This document shows, in pieces, positions 29,201 to 36,477 of a DNA stretch of 64,000 bases; position 1 is the stretch's first letter; each line of letters opens with the position of its first letter. Source of the DNA: Enterobacter sp. RIT418 (lineage in GTDB: Bacteria > Pseudomonadota > Gammaproteobacteria > Enterobacterales > Enterobacteriaceae); the NCBI RefSeq assembly GCF_003057745.1, contig NZ_QBJD02000002.1, positions 1 to 64,000 on the forward strand. Reading direction: 5' to 3'. The notes below the pieces were generated by a model. It saw only the letters and a program-made list of their open reading frames with translations, had not been told where the DNA came from and ran no database searches. Both the position numbers and the translations under genes were made by a program.

Positions 29201-31606
29201 AACCGCGATCTGTACCTGCGCTCGGCGCAAAATACGCAGCTGCTGGACGGCAAAAACGAGAGCAAGGGCGGCAGCGTCGGGGTTGGCATCGGATACGGCT
29301 CCGGCGGCGCGGGCATCAACATCTCCGCCAGCGTTAATCGCGGTAAAGGCAGCGAGAGCGGCAACGGCACCACCCACAGCGAAACTACCGTCGACGCGGG
29401 CCGCCAGGTAAATCTTCTGACCGGACGCGACGCCACGCTGACCGGCGCGCAGGTGAGCGGCGAAACCGTGAAAGCGGACATTGGGCGCAACCTGACCCTC
29501 ACCTCCGAGCAGGACAGCGATCGCTACGACTCAAAACAGCAGAACGCCAGCGCGGGCGGAAGCTTCAGCATCGGTTCCATGACCGGCTCGGCCAGCGTCA
29601 ACGTCAGCCACGACAAGATGCACAGCAACTACGACTCGGTGGTGGAACAGACCGGGATCTTCGCAGGCAAAGGCGGCTATGACGTCACCGTGGGCGAGCA
29701 TACCCAGCTCAACGGGGCGGCGATCGGCTCGACGGCAACCGCCGACAAAAACCGTCTCGATACCGGCACCCTTGGCTTTAGCGATATTGAAAACCGCGCC
29801 GATTTCGAAGTGGAACACCAGAGCGTGGGCATGAGCACCGGGGGCAGCATCGGCAGCCAGTTTGCCGGCAACATGGCCAACGGCCTGCTGGTGGGCGCGA
29901 ACCGCGACGGGCATGACAGCAGCACCACGCACGCGGCGGTATCGGACGGTACGCTGATCGTCCGCGATCGGGATCGTCAGGTTCAGGATGTGAATCAGCT
30001 CAGCCGCGACGTGGCGCACGCCAACCAGACGCTCTCCCCTATCTTCGACAAAGAGAAAGAGCAGGAGCGACTGCAGCAGGCGCAGCTGATCGGCGAGATT
30101 GGCAATCAGGTGGCCGATATTGCCCGCACCGAGGGCAGCATCCGCGCCACTAACGCCGCGAAAGAGAAGCTGAACCACGTCAACGCACAGGATCTGCAGG
30201 AGGCGAAAGCGGCGTGGGAAAAAGCCAACCCGGGCAAAACCGCGACCCTTAGCGACATCAACGGCCAGATCTACCAGACGGCCTACAACGATGCGATGAA
30301 TGCCTCCGGCTTTGGCACCGGCGGTCAGTATCAGCAAGCAATTCAGGCGGCGACGGCGGCGGTGCAGGGCCTGGCCGGGAGCGATCTTAGCGCGGCCCTT
30401 GCTGGCGGCGCTGCGCCGTACGTGGCGGAAGTGATTGGTCACTACAGCGGCCTGAACGACGCGGGTAAAGTCGCCGCCCACGCGGTGGTCAACGCCGCGC
30501 TGGCTGCCGCCCAGAATCAAAACGCACTCGCGGGTGCCGCCGGTGCCGCCACGGGCGAGCTGGTGGGGATGATCGCCCTCGAGATGTACGGCAAACCGGC
30601 CGATAAGCTGGACGAAACGCAGAAGCAGACGGTTTCTGCGCTGGCGACGCTGGCGGCGGGGCTTTCCGGCGGGCTGGCGGGCGACAGCTCTGCGTCTGCC
30701 GTGGCGGGCGCGCAGGCGGGTAAAACGACGGTTGAGAATAATTCCCTTGGCGACATCGCCGCGGCGCTGGCACAGGGTAAAACCACCGCGCAGGTGGCCG
30801 AAGAGCAAGTGAAGGCCGAAAATGAACGCTACAAGCGCGAAAACTGTGGCGGGATGAGCGCCGAAGCCTGCGCGGTGAAAATGTACACTGAGCGTCGGGA
30901 CGCGCTGAAAGAGATGGCGTTGTTTGGCGTAGATTTTGTCCCGGTCGTAGGTGACATCAAGAGCTTCGCGGAAGCGCACAGCGCGCTTGATTATCTGGCC
31001 GCGACGATTGGCATCATTCCTGGCGCAGGGGATGTTGCGGGCAAAGCCATTAAGGGTGCGGAAAAGGCGCTTAAAGCAGGCGATCTGGAAGCGGCATCCA
31101 AGCTGATTAACCAGGCCAGTGATGAGATTTATGCCGTGTCTGGCGCTAAGTGGAACTGGAATAAGGAACTCAACAAGCCGCTCCCTAATAAGACCTATAA
31201 TCTCGATGGCGACAAAGTCTACAAAACGGACCATCTGGCAAGGCCGCAGCAGGTCGAAGCAACCCTGAGTGCAAACGTAAAAGACAGGAATGGTTATCAA
31301 CAGTGTAAGGCCGGGAAATGCGGTAATCCCGGTGATGAAGGTGGTCACTTAATCGCCAGTATTTTTAATGGGCCTGGAGAAAAGTTAAACCTGGTGCCGA
31401 TGGATGGTAATCTGAACAAAGGCGCATGGAAACAGATGGAAAATACCTGGGCCAAGGCAATAAGCGAAGGTAAAGAGGTGAAGGTTAACATTCAACCTAC
31501 GTATGTGGGTGATAGCGTCAGACCAGATAAGTTCTACATCGAATACACCATCGATGGTGGCAGACCGATAGCTGAAACATTTAAGAATGCACCGGGGGGA
31601 AAATAA
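23264..31606 (+). CDS. cdiA: CdiA: contact-dependent growth inhibition effector with nuclease tip
   Basis: 2,780 residues. An extended (ESPR) signal peptide ends near AQA at 65-67. The TPS haemagglutination domain follows (NPAGITCSGCGFINANRATLTTG near 180-200), then FHA-1 repeats to about 1050, a non-repetitive region about 1050-1430 (probable receptor-binding zone), FHA-2 repeats to about 2200, and a pretoxin domain ending in VENN (2490-2493). The tip after VENN is 291 residues: an entry-type hydrophobic segment (VDFVPVVGDIKS...LAATIGIIPGAGDVAGKAI) and a C-terminal nuclease-like domain with GDEGGHLIA (His2695) and LNLVPMDGNLNKGAWKQMENTW. These match the Endonuclea_NS_2 (DNA/RNA non-specific) type. 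Codon use becomes more AT-rich in about the last 150 codons, as in swapped toxin modules. Confidence 0.93.
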   Translation: MNKNLYRIVFNKARGMLMVVADIARSGRAGSPRSSGIAHAHSQMIGRVSALSLSLWLATGVVQTAQAAIVANTGAPKSQQPTVVSSANGTPQVNIQTPSKAGVSRNNYTRFDVDKNGAILNNSHKNVQTNLGGMVAGNPWLAKGEAKVILNEVSSRDPSRLNGMIEVAGQKAQVVIANPAGITCSGCGFINANRATLTTGQAQMKDGQLTGYKVERGEVTVDGAGMDTSGADYTDIIARSVKVNAGLWAKDLKVTTGRNTVDAAHAKIEKGGDDATARPTLAVDVSSLGGMYAGKIRMVGTERGVGVRNAGAIGAQAGNVTITADGRIENSGTLRASGSASVQAAGELANSGMLTAASGVQVKAASLTSSKGSVLAAGVKNDGRLGDAGDLQLSTTGQLSAHGQTLAGGNLSARGKGLDLSGSQTQGKRVVLDGGAGDVNTASAKVNASELSVRTGNMLNNTGGTLGAAKTVQIGAGAVENTQGKIIAVAGKNHIETGTLNNAQGLISAVSDDGEIAAGREINNAKGRIESAKTQRITAFGLNNRQGTIVANGATVALGGGALDNASGSLLSRGALSLESGALANRGGFLASKGNFTLHSGDVDNRGGQIGANQTLSATFNALHNDGGAVKSVGAMALSGGLLDNARGTAFSGAGLAFTGETLNNEAGQLAATGDLSLNAANQLGNAAGILQGSGISITTGALDNRSGRLVGLSGTDLHSDSLQNGGGQIQSVGDLLIDSARGLVDNASGLIRSGKAVTVNALNVINQNTLGENQGLEGQRVTLTATALDNQSGSLLANDALAVRTDGVLNNSAGALASGGTLDLNGSGLNLINAGGTVNAGKALSIQAQTLDASGQLLSQGDMTLGSASSVINSGNIVANGNLTFTTPGDIANSGRLMAGSALNVQSANLTNAASGEINAGSNALNAAGTVLNYGLIDGVHTLIHADTLTNVGSGRIYGDAVGVNSITFNNLAENGTAATLAGRERVDLGVQTLNNVGHSLVYSAGTMLIGGALNDSGAATGRAGAINNHSATIESAGDMAIAASQINNINDNFSTEVVRVSEEQLTDYQHSGSTTRWSSTENGVWVDRNSSDGLRNLNTPEDTGANNDNFNQYDYTRTIDETRIKESDPAKILAGGSMSLTGDRLFNDKSQVIAGGTLQIDQMGSVQNDDVPGQRFTTDEGTVTHYYRIRHKGDDEQGRDRTAYTPPTTIQSISLKPGQLVSNGSVEGSSLTIAPRVLQGTSVAIGQAGTPAAQQTVKPGEPVVPPAGQQFEVTPADGAIRIIGPNTTLPDNSLFKVNPSADVPYLVETDPRFTNERQWLGSDYMQDAFASDGDNTLKRLGDGYYEQRLIREQVIGITGQRYLDGYSNDEEQYKALMDRGITFGKQYDLKIGVALTPEQMALLTGDIVWLVNTQVKMPNGSMETVLVPQVYAKVKQGDIDGSGALIAGNNVSIKLNGDLFNSGTLAGRKVLQLDADNIINQSGTIQGADVSLNARTDISNVGGAIVGDSSVLASAGRDITLTSTTNSASSVNGENRFARTTIDSVSGIYVQGDDGRLALQSGRDITLTGAQVVASGENGKAQLVAGRDMNLNTVETASRDSLVWDADNSLKQGQTNSVGSEVTGKGDVTLAAGNDLSARAAALSAGEALNVSAGNNLTLAAGENTQDLDERHKVVGGNGFLSKTTTATRDVISRQTAEGSELNGNTVSLTAGNNLTVRGSSVAGTDDVALLAGNDLTVETAEERNAEEHMKQEKKSGLMSSGGIGFSVGSQSIKTTDTGSDATQAGSTVGSVNGDLTLRAGNRLAVSGSDLVAGQNMALSGKNVDITAVNNRSQQTHEVEQKTSGLTLALSGTVGSALNSAVEASQQAKSSGSGRLQALQGVKAALSGVQAAQAARMDQALGADASNTNTVGISLSYGSQSSKSTQYSEQNTAQGSTLNAGRDLSVIATGSGERGADGDLTVEGSQLKAGNDLTLAANRDLYLRSAQNTQLLDGKNESKGGSVGVGIGYGSGGAGINISASVNRGKGSESGNGTTHSETTVDAGRQVNLLTGRDATLTGAQVSGETVKADIGRNLTLTSEQDSDRYDSKQQNASAGGSFSIGSMTGSASVNVSHDKMHSNYDSVVEQTGIFAGKGGYDVTVGEHTQLNGAAIGSTATADKNRLDTGTLGFSDIENRADFEVEHQSVGMSTGGSIGSQFAGNMANGLLVGANRDGHDSSTTHAAVSDGTLIVRDRDRQVQDVNQLSRDVAHANQTLSPIFDKEKEQERLQQAQLIGEIGNQVADIARTEGSIRATNAAKEKLNHVNAQDLQEAKAAWEKANPGKTATLSDINGQIYQTAYNDAMNASGFGTGGQYQQAIQAATAAVQGLAGSDLSAALAGGAAPYVAEVIGHYSGLNDAGKVAAHAVVNAALAAAQNQNALAGAAGAATGELVGMIALEMYGKPADKLDETQKQTVSALATLAAGLSGGLAGDSSASAVAGAQAGKTTVENNSLGDIAAALAQGKTTAQVAEEQVKAENERYKRENCGGMSAEACAVKMYTERRDALKEMALFGVDFVPVVGDIKSFAEAHSALDYLAATIGIIPGAGDVAGKAIKGAEKALKAGDLEAASKLINQASDEIYAVSGAKWNWNKELNKPLPNKTYNLDGDKVYKTDHLARPQQVEATLSANVKDRNGYQQCKAGKCGNPGDEGGHLIASIFNGPGEKLNLVPMDGNLNKGAWKQMENTWAKAISEGKEVKVNIQPTYVGDSVRPDKFYIEYTIDGGRPIAETFKNAPGGK

Positions 31607-31941
31607 TGCGTTCTGATCAGGAAATCTACAACGATATTGGGTCAGTATTACTGGCAGCAGCACCCGATAACGCGTCAAAAATTATTATGCGGGCAGAGTT
31701 ATCTCCTGAAGGAGATCACTGTAAATGTGAATTTGATTATGTGGATAGCACCTCAGGGCAGACAAACTGGTTTACTGCAGGCGCGCAAGCCAATGGTCGT
31801 TTGCTGGATCTTCTCGTGGAGCTTAGAACGTTATTTGTTAATAACATCAAATCACAACAAACGCCGTTCTGGCAGGGTTGCGAAATAACGCTAGATACAG
31901 AGACACTCAGGATTGGTATTGACTTCAAGTATGAGGATTAA
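31606..31941 (+). CDS. cdiI: CdiI immunity protein, YezG-like (DUF600) family
   Basis: 111 residues beginning MRSDQEIYNDIGSVLLAAAPD. The ATG overlaps the cdiA stop (TAATG). The start and the WFTAGAQANGRLLDLLVELR and LDTETLRIGIDFKYED segments resemble YezG-type immunity proteins, which are known to pair with Endonuclea_NS_2 toxins such as YeeF, so toxin and immunity calls support each other. It should bind and block the CdiA tip in the cytoplasm of sister cells. Base composition is lower in GC than cdiA, as usual for exchanged toxin-immunity cassettes. Confidence 0.85.
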   Translation: MRSDQEIYNDIGSVLLAAAPDNASKIIMRAELSPEGDHCKCEFDYVDSTSGQTNWFTAGAQANGRLLDLLVELRTLFVNNIKSQQTPFWQGCEITLDTETLRIGIDFKYED

Positions 31942-31948
31942 CAAACGG

Positions 31949-31980
31949 CCTTCCGCCCCTTCCGGCGGAAGGTTGGTTTT
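31949..31980 (+). terminator. Terminator of the cdi operon
   Basis: CCTTCCGCC-N6-GGCGGAAGG, a perfect 9-bp stem 8 nt after cdiI, followed by TTGGTTTT. Confidence 0.8.
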
Positions 31981-32156
31981 ACGGGACATATAAGGGGAAA
32001 AGGTCTGTGACTCACTCACATCATTTGATTAAAGTTATTTTACGTTAACCCCATTTAATGAATCGTTCTTACAGACCTGCATTGGCAGGCAACAAATCTA
32101 CATTATCTATGTTATGGACTTCAAGCCACTGAAAATATGGATAGTAAGACGGTAAA

Positions 32157-32395
32157 ATGACTATCAAGAAAACGACTCTAATCGTAGATAAAATGCAACG
32201 AATGGCTACTTTATTAGAATTAGAGGGATATCCCAAATGGTCATCCAGTATTTTTAAACTGGCTAAAAATATGAGCTTGATCGTGATGACACCCAATACA
32301 TTTTTCTGAATTTCTATAGTGGAATGGGGTCACTAAGCGATCTCGTATTGTATAGAAACGGAAAGGATTCGCTTTCGCAGGTGGGAAATTTAAGA
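32157..32395 (+). pseudogene. Frameshifted remnant of an orphan immunity protein
   Basis: Frame 1 from the ATG at 32157 reads MTIKKTTLIVDKMQRMATLL, continues LELEGYPKWSSSIFKLAKN and stops at 32308. The adjoining frame, entered near the AAAAA run at 32264-32268, continues smoothly as YELDRDDTQYIFLNFYSGMG and SLSDLVLYRNGKDSLSQVG. Joined, these give one protein resembling small CDI-associated immunity proteins (LVLYxNGK ending, DUF6966-like). A single indel explains the break. The reading frame upstream overlaps the ATG by an ATGA stop, so this may once have followed a toxin tip. Low GC fits an old cassette. Confidence 0.6.
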
Positions 32396-32620
32396 ATGAA
32401 AAACAGCACTAAATCGTTTATTAACCTTGTTTACCTGTGCTGCGCGATAGGTCTGGCGGCGTTCATTCTGACGCTCCTTGGCCGTTTAGTCGGTGCGGGA
32501 TTAGCATGGAATGTGAAGGAGGGTTTCCCCTTCTCTTTCAAAGACGTGTGGATATGTCTTGAGTTTAGCTGGCTGGGGCTGCCTGCGGGTTTGATCATCT
32601 GGTTTTTTTATCACCGGTAA
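32396..32620 (+). CDS. Small two-helix membrane protein, possible orphan immunity protein
   Basis: 74 residues starting MKNSTKSFINLVYLCCAIGL. Two hydrophobic helices (about 8-33 and 52-70) are separated by WNVKEGFPFSFKDVWICLEFS; the protein ends WFFYHR. Upstream residues in the same frame (from 32324) belong to the preceding immunity remnant, so the ATG at 32396, with GGGAAA before it, is the likely start. Position behind cdiI suggests an orphan immunity protein for a membrane-acting toxin; this is inference, since no known family is certain. Confidence 0.55.
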   Translation: MKNSTKSFINLVYLCCAIGLAAFILTLLGRLVGAGLAWNVKEGFPFSFKDVWICLEFSWLGLPAGLIIWFFYHR

Positions 32621-32684
32621 GAGACCTGGACAGGTTGCAATGTGAATCACCTCCCGTCCCTGCTGGCGGGCGTTACGGACCGCA

Positions 32685-33566
32685 CTATTCCCCGGCCTGC
32701 ATAATATGGGCGATAAACTGGGTTAACTTCGGTAAGGGTCGTAAATCCTGACGCCACAGCAGATGCACCGGCCTCGGCTGTGGGGTGAAATTCTCCAGCA
32801 CCCGAATCAGCCGACCATTCGCCAGCTCGTCCGCCACCAGCACTTCCGGCTGGAGCAGCAACCCCGCACCGGCTATCGCCGCCGTTCGCAATCCGTAGCC
32901 ATCGTTGCAGCGCAAGATCGCATCGCGCTTCCAGCGCACCTCCCCTTCCACGCCCGGCAGCCGCCACTCGTTGCGCGCGGTCCACACCGTGTGCGACAAA
33001 CAGAGATGATTCACCAGATCGTCCGGCGTCTGCGGCGTGCCGTGACGGGCTAAATAGTCCGGCGCGGCGCAGATCGCCATCCGGTACGGGCAGAGGTATT
33101 TCGCCACCAAATCCTCGTTATGGATATCGCCAATGCGGATCGCCAGATCGACCCCCTCCTCCACCAGATCAACCATCCGGTTGGTGAGATCCAGCTCGAC
33201 GCGCACCTCCGGGAAGCGCTGCAAAAAGGTGGCGACGAGCGGCGCGACGACGCAGCCGCCGAACGAGGTGGGCGCGGTCACGCGCAGGGTTCCGGCTGGG
33301 GCTGCGCGCAGCCGTTCGACCGCGCTCTCGGCGACAAAAACCTGCTCCAGCACCCGCTTTGCCTCGTCAAAGTAGACGCGCCCGGCGTCGGTGAGGCTTT
33401 GGCGGCGGGTGTTGCGCTCCAGCAGCCGCGTGCCGAGCTGCGATTCCAGCAGCGCAACGTATTTCCCCACCATCACCGCCGACATCTCCAGCCGCGAGGC
33501 CGCGCCGGTAAAGCTGCCGCTTTCCACCACCGCGATAAAGGTCTCCATGCCGCGAAGCTTATCCAT
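32685..33566 (-). CDS. LysR-family transcriptional regulator
   Basis: 293 residues. The N-terminal winged HTH (METFIAVVESGSFTGAASRLEMSAVMVGKYVALLESQLGTRLLERNTR) and a LysR substrate-binding domain (LRVTAPTSFGG; LDLTNRMVDLVEEGVDLAIRIG) are complete. It belongs to the large DhcR/AaeR-like branch. It is divergent from the SDR-like gene 97 nt away, the usual arrangement of a LysR gene and its target. The inducer is unknown. Confidence 0.9.
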   Translation of the reverse strand: MDKLRGMETFIAVVESGSFTGAASRLEMSAVMVGKYVALLESQLGTRLLERNTRRQSLTDAGRVYFDEAKRVLEQVFVAESAVERLRAAPAGTLRVTAPTSFGGCVVAPLVATFLQRFPEVRVELDLTNRMVDLVEEGVDLAIRIGDIHNEDLVAKYLCPYRMAICAAPDYLARHGTPQTPDDLVNHLCLSHTVWTARNEWRLPGVEGEVRWKRDAILRCNDGYGLRTAAIAGAGLLLQPEVLVADELANGRLIRVLENFTPQPRPVHLLWRQDLRPLPKLTQFIAHIMQAGE

Positions 33567-33663
33567 ATTCCAAACCCCTGGTTAGTAATGCCCTAACTTT
33601 AGCCCAGTTTATCCGCCTTTTTGTTTATTAAACAATGTAGGCTCACAACTTAAGGAGTCAACT

Positions 33664-34266
33664 ATGAAAATCGTGATTATTGGTGCCAGCGGTACGGTAG
33701 GACGTGCGGTGACGGAAGAGCTGAGCCGCCGTCATGAGGTGATTCGCGTCGGCCGCACGCAGGGCGACGAGCAGGTGGATATCACCTCGCAGGCGAGCGT
33801 GCAGGCGCTGTTTGAGAGCATCGGCAAGGTCGATGCGATCGTCTCCGCCAGCGGCGGCCTGCACTTCGGCCCGCTCGCAACGATGAAGGACAGCGACTTT
33901 AATCAGGGGCTGCAGGATAAGCTGCTCGGGCAGGTGCGCCTGGCGCTGACCGGCCAGCATTACCTGAACGAAGGCGGCTCAATTACCCTGATTAGCGGCA
34001 TCGTGGCGCACGAGCCGATTGCGCAGGGCGTGAACGCCACCACGGTAAACGCGGCGCTGGAAGGCTTCGTTCGCGCCGCCGCCTGCGAGCTGCCGCGCGG
34101 CATTCGCATCAACCTGATTAGCCCAACGGTGCTTACCGAATCCGCCGAAGCCTACGACGGCTTTTTCCCCGGCTTTGAAAGCGTTCCCGCCGCGACCGTC
34201 GCCCAGGCCTATCGCCGCAGCGTGGAAGGGGTGCAAACCGGCCGCGTGTATAAAGTGGGTTACTGA
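33664..34266 (+). CDS. Short SDR-fold protein lacking the catalytic Tyr-Lys pair
   Basis: 200 residues. The Rossmann glycine motif GASGTVG (8-14) is intact and the fold is that of short-chain dehydrogenases. Where SDR enzymes have YxxxK, this protein reads GVNATTVNAALEGF: the expected Tyr aligns with Ala and the Lys with Asn. A Ser is present (SGIVAHE). It may bind NAD(P) without classical dehydrogenase chemistry, or use a different mechanism. AAGGAG precedes the ATG. Probably regulated by the divergent LysR protein. Its 3' end overlaps the convergent methyltransferase by 7 nt. Confidence 0.85.
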   Translation: MKIVIIGASGTVGRAVTEELSRRHEVIRVGRTQGDEQVDITSQASVQALFESIGKVDAIVSASGGLHFGPLATMKDSDFNQGLQDKLLGQVRLALTGQHYLNEGGSITLISGIVAHEPIAQGVNATTVNAALEGFVRAAACELPRGIRINLISPTVLTESAEAYDGFFPGFESVPAATVAQAYRRSVEGVQTGRVYKVGY

Positions 34267-34994
34267 GCCCTACGGGCCGAGATCAGCACCAGCATCGGGC
34301 GCTCGGCCTCTTCCGCCAGCGCGGGCCACGCCTCGATTTGCGCCCGCGTTGGCCCCCATTCGTTAACGTTGCTGACCGTTAACCCCGCCCCGATCAGCGC
34401 GTTTAGCGTCGTGCCCAGCGTGCGGTGATATTTGATGACGCCGTCCGCCAGCCAGCTGCTGACGCGCTGGCCTTCGTCCTGATAGCGATTCACGCCCCAG
34501 AAACGCTCGCCGTCGTCGTCGGTCAGCCAGCCCTGCCGCGTGGCGCAGGTGTATATCGGGTGTTCGATGGAAAACACCAGGCTACCGCCGGGCTTCAGCG
34601 CCTGTTGCACCTTGCCAAACAGCGTGTCCAGCTCCGGCAGGTAGTGCAGCGCCAGCGAGCTGTAGACCAGATCGAGGCTGTTTTCTTCAAGCGCGATGGA
34701 TTCCAGATCGCTGCGGCGGTAGTGGATATGCGCGTCGTTGGTCAGCTCCGCGGCCCGGGCGAGCATCTTCTCGGAGATATCAACGCCCGTGATTTCAGAC
34801 GCCCCCAGCTCGCGCGCCGCGCGGCAGAACCAGCCGTAGCCGCAGCCGAGATCGATAACCGCTTTGCCGGACAGATCCGGCAGCATGCCCTTCAGCGCGG
34901 GCCACTCCGGCGCGCCGTCCAGCCCCTGCACCGAGCGCGGAAGCCGGGCGTAGCCTTCGAAGAACGCCGGGTTGTCGTAGATGTTTTGTGCCAT
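34260..34994 (-). CDS. Class I SAM-dependent methyltransferase (UbiE/BioC-like fold)
   Basis: 244 residues. SAM-binding motif I is VIDLGCGYGWFCRAARELGA (about 46-65), followed by ITGVDISEKML, post-I LDLVYSSLALHYL and LKPGGSLVFSIEHP. The substrate is not evident; proteins of this type act on small molecules. The ATG at 34994 is chosen over upstream starts because of the GAGGGATC site. No operon partner: upstream is a repeat, downstream a convergent gene. Confidence 0.87.
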   Translation of the reverse strand: MAQNIYDNPAFFEGYARLPRSVQGLDGAPEWPALKGMLPDLSGKAVIDLGCGYGWFCRAARELGASEITGVDISEKMLARAAELTNDAHIHYRRSDLESIALEENSLDLVYSSLALHYLPELDTLFGKVQQALKPGGSLVFSIEHPIYTCATRQGWLTDDDGERFWGVNRYQDEGQRVSSWLADGVIKYHRTLGTTLNALIGAGLTVSNVNEWGPTRAQIEAWPALAEEAERPMLVLISARRAQ

Positions 34995-35052
34995 GGCAGA
35001 TCCCTCTTTGAGAATGTGGCTGACAGTATAAAGCATTCCCTGCGGCCTGATG

Positions 35053-35086
35053 CCCTCACCCCAGCCCTCTCCCACCGGGAGAGGGC
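35053..35086. repeat. Enterobacterial GC-rich palindromic repeat (single copy)
   Basis: CCCTCACCCCAGCCCTCTCCC-ACC-GGGAGAGGGC: the same repeat family as at 37465, 55421 and 63123, in the convergent space between two leftward genes; it may serve as a terminator for the amidohydrolase. Confidence 0.75.
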
Positions 35087-35096
35087 GAAATGCACC

Positions 35097-36476
35097 TTAT
35101 CCTACAGCGCCCCAGACAAGGTTGCCCTTGTGGAACGTCGCGGTGCGCGGGGAAATGCGCGCCACGGCCTCGGCGGAGCAGGAAGCGTCCACCAGCACGA
35201 AGCTGGCGTCATCCTGCGCCTTCGGCCAGACGCGCTCGCCGTTGTCGTTCAGCGGCAGCACGTCGCCGGTCGCGATGCCCAGCGCGCGGGAGAGCGTCTG
35301 CTCGTTCGGGCGGATGTAAAGCTGGGCGTAAAGGTTTGCTTTTTCGAGCATGTCCCCCAGGCCGTACGGCGACCAGTGGTCGATCACGCTGTCGGTGCCG
35401 GTCATCACAAACACGCCCTTATCGCGCAGCTGCTTGAGCGGCATGTGCAGGGTGCCAATCGGCACCGTCGAGGCAATGGTTACCTGCTGCGCCGCCATGC
35501 GGGTGGCGAGCTCGTCCACCTGCTGCGCGTTCAGCGTCGCCAGCGCGAAGGCGTGGCTGATGGTCAGCTTGCCCTTCAGCGCCGGCGTTTTCTCCACGGT
35601 TTCCACCATGTAGTTGACCGCCGCCACGCCTGCCGGGCTGGTTTCATGCAGGTGGATATCCACCCCTTTGTCATAATCCAGCGCAATCTGGAACATGGTA
35701 TCGAGTGATTTTTCCATCGCGCCGTCCACGCTCGTCGGATCCAGCCCGCCCACGTAGTGCGCCCCCGCCTGCATCGCCTCGCGCATCAGCTTTTCAGAAT
35801 GGGATAACAGCAGGCCGTGCTGCGGGAAGGCCACAATTTCGCAGTCAAACCCCGCGCGGCGGCGCGATAGCACCGCCTGCAGGTTTTCAAGGTTCTTCAG
35901 GCCGGACACCGGCTCGATGTTGCAGTGGCTGCGGGCGATAGTCGAGCCTTTGGACTGGATCAGGTCGATAAGCGCCTCCGCCCTCTCCTGGGTATAAGGC
36001 TGCAGTTCCGGCAGCAGCTTCTGCTCCAGGCGGATCATGTCCTGGATGGTGGTGCCTGCCGGGCGGTTAAGCGAGCGCCACGGGCCGCCGTAGAAGGTTT
36101 TGTCCAGGTGAATGTGCATGTCGCGCATCGCCGGAAGCATCAGCTTGCCGCCCGCGTCATAGTGCGGGAGCGAGGCGTCCGCGTGGCTTTTATTCTCGCG
36201 CAGGGCAATGATTTTGCCGTCCTCGATCTCCAGCGTTTTCAGCTCGGTGCGGGTGCTCGTCGCCACGCCGCCGTGGAAGTTAAACCCGGCCTCCAGCAGC
36301 ACGTTGTCAAGATAGTAGTGGTTTGCGGTGATGTTCATCGGTTTGCCCGTTTCGCAGGTTTGCTTTGCGTTGTCCGCAGCATACGCGACGGAGCCGGTCG
36401 CGCCAAACAGCGCGCAGGCGGTGACCATTTTGCCGCTCTGGCTGATAAACTCGCGGCGGCTTTTGTTTTCACTCAT
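35097..36476 (-). CDS. Tat-exported amidohydrolase of the cytosine-deaminase-like family
   Basis: 459 residues. A twin-arginine signal is plain: SRREFI at 6-11, then a hydrophobic stretch ending near SVAYAADN (about 30-35), predicting folded export to the periplasm. The metal-dependent amidohydrolase core shows HIHLDK (His121, His123), SHCNIEP, DIHLHETSPAG, ISHAFALA and GTDSVIDHWSPYG, close to CodA-type deaminases. It likely hydrolyses a C-N bond of a cyclic amide or heterocycle. It is the last gene of a leftward cluster; one base separates it from the carbamate kinase stop. The ATG at 36476 has AAGGAA upstream; a start at 36491 adds only five residues. Most CodA relatives are cytoplasmic, so the Tat signal is unusual. 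Confidence 0.85.
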   Translation of the reverse strand: MSENKSRREFISQSGKMVTACALFGATGSVAYAADNAKQTCETGKPMNITANHYYLDNVLLEAGFNFHGGVATSTRTELKTLEIEDGKIIALRENKSHADASLPHYDAGGKLMLPAMRDMHIHLDKTFYGGPWRSLNRPAGTTIQDMIRLEQKLLPELQPYTQERAEALIDLIQSKGSTIARSHCNIEPVSGLKNLENLQAVLSRRRAGFDCEIVAFPQHGLLLSHSEKLMREAMQAGAHYVGGLDPTSVDGAMEKSLDTMFQIALDYDKGVDIHLHETSPAGVAAVNYMVETVEKTPALKGKLTISHAFALATLNAQQVDELATRMAAQQVTIASTVPIGTLHMPLKQLRDKGVFVMTGTDSVIDHWSPYGLGDMLEKANLYAQLYIRPNEQTLSRALGIATGDVLPLNDNGERVWPKAQDDASFVLVDASCSAEAVARISPRTATFHKGNLVWGAVG

Positions 36477-36477
36477 C

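Noticed and set aside
32069..32296. 75-codon minus-strand ORF behind cdiI
   Set aside because: It is antisense to the frameshifted immunity remnant, whose sense reading is more protein-like in two adjoining frames.
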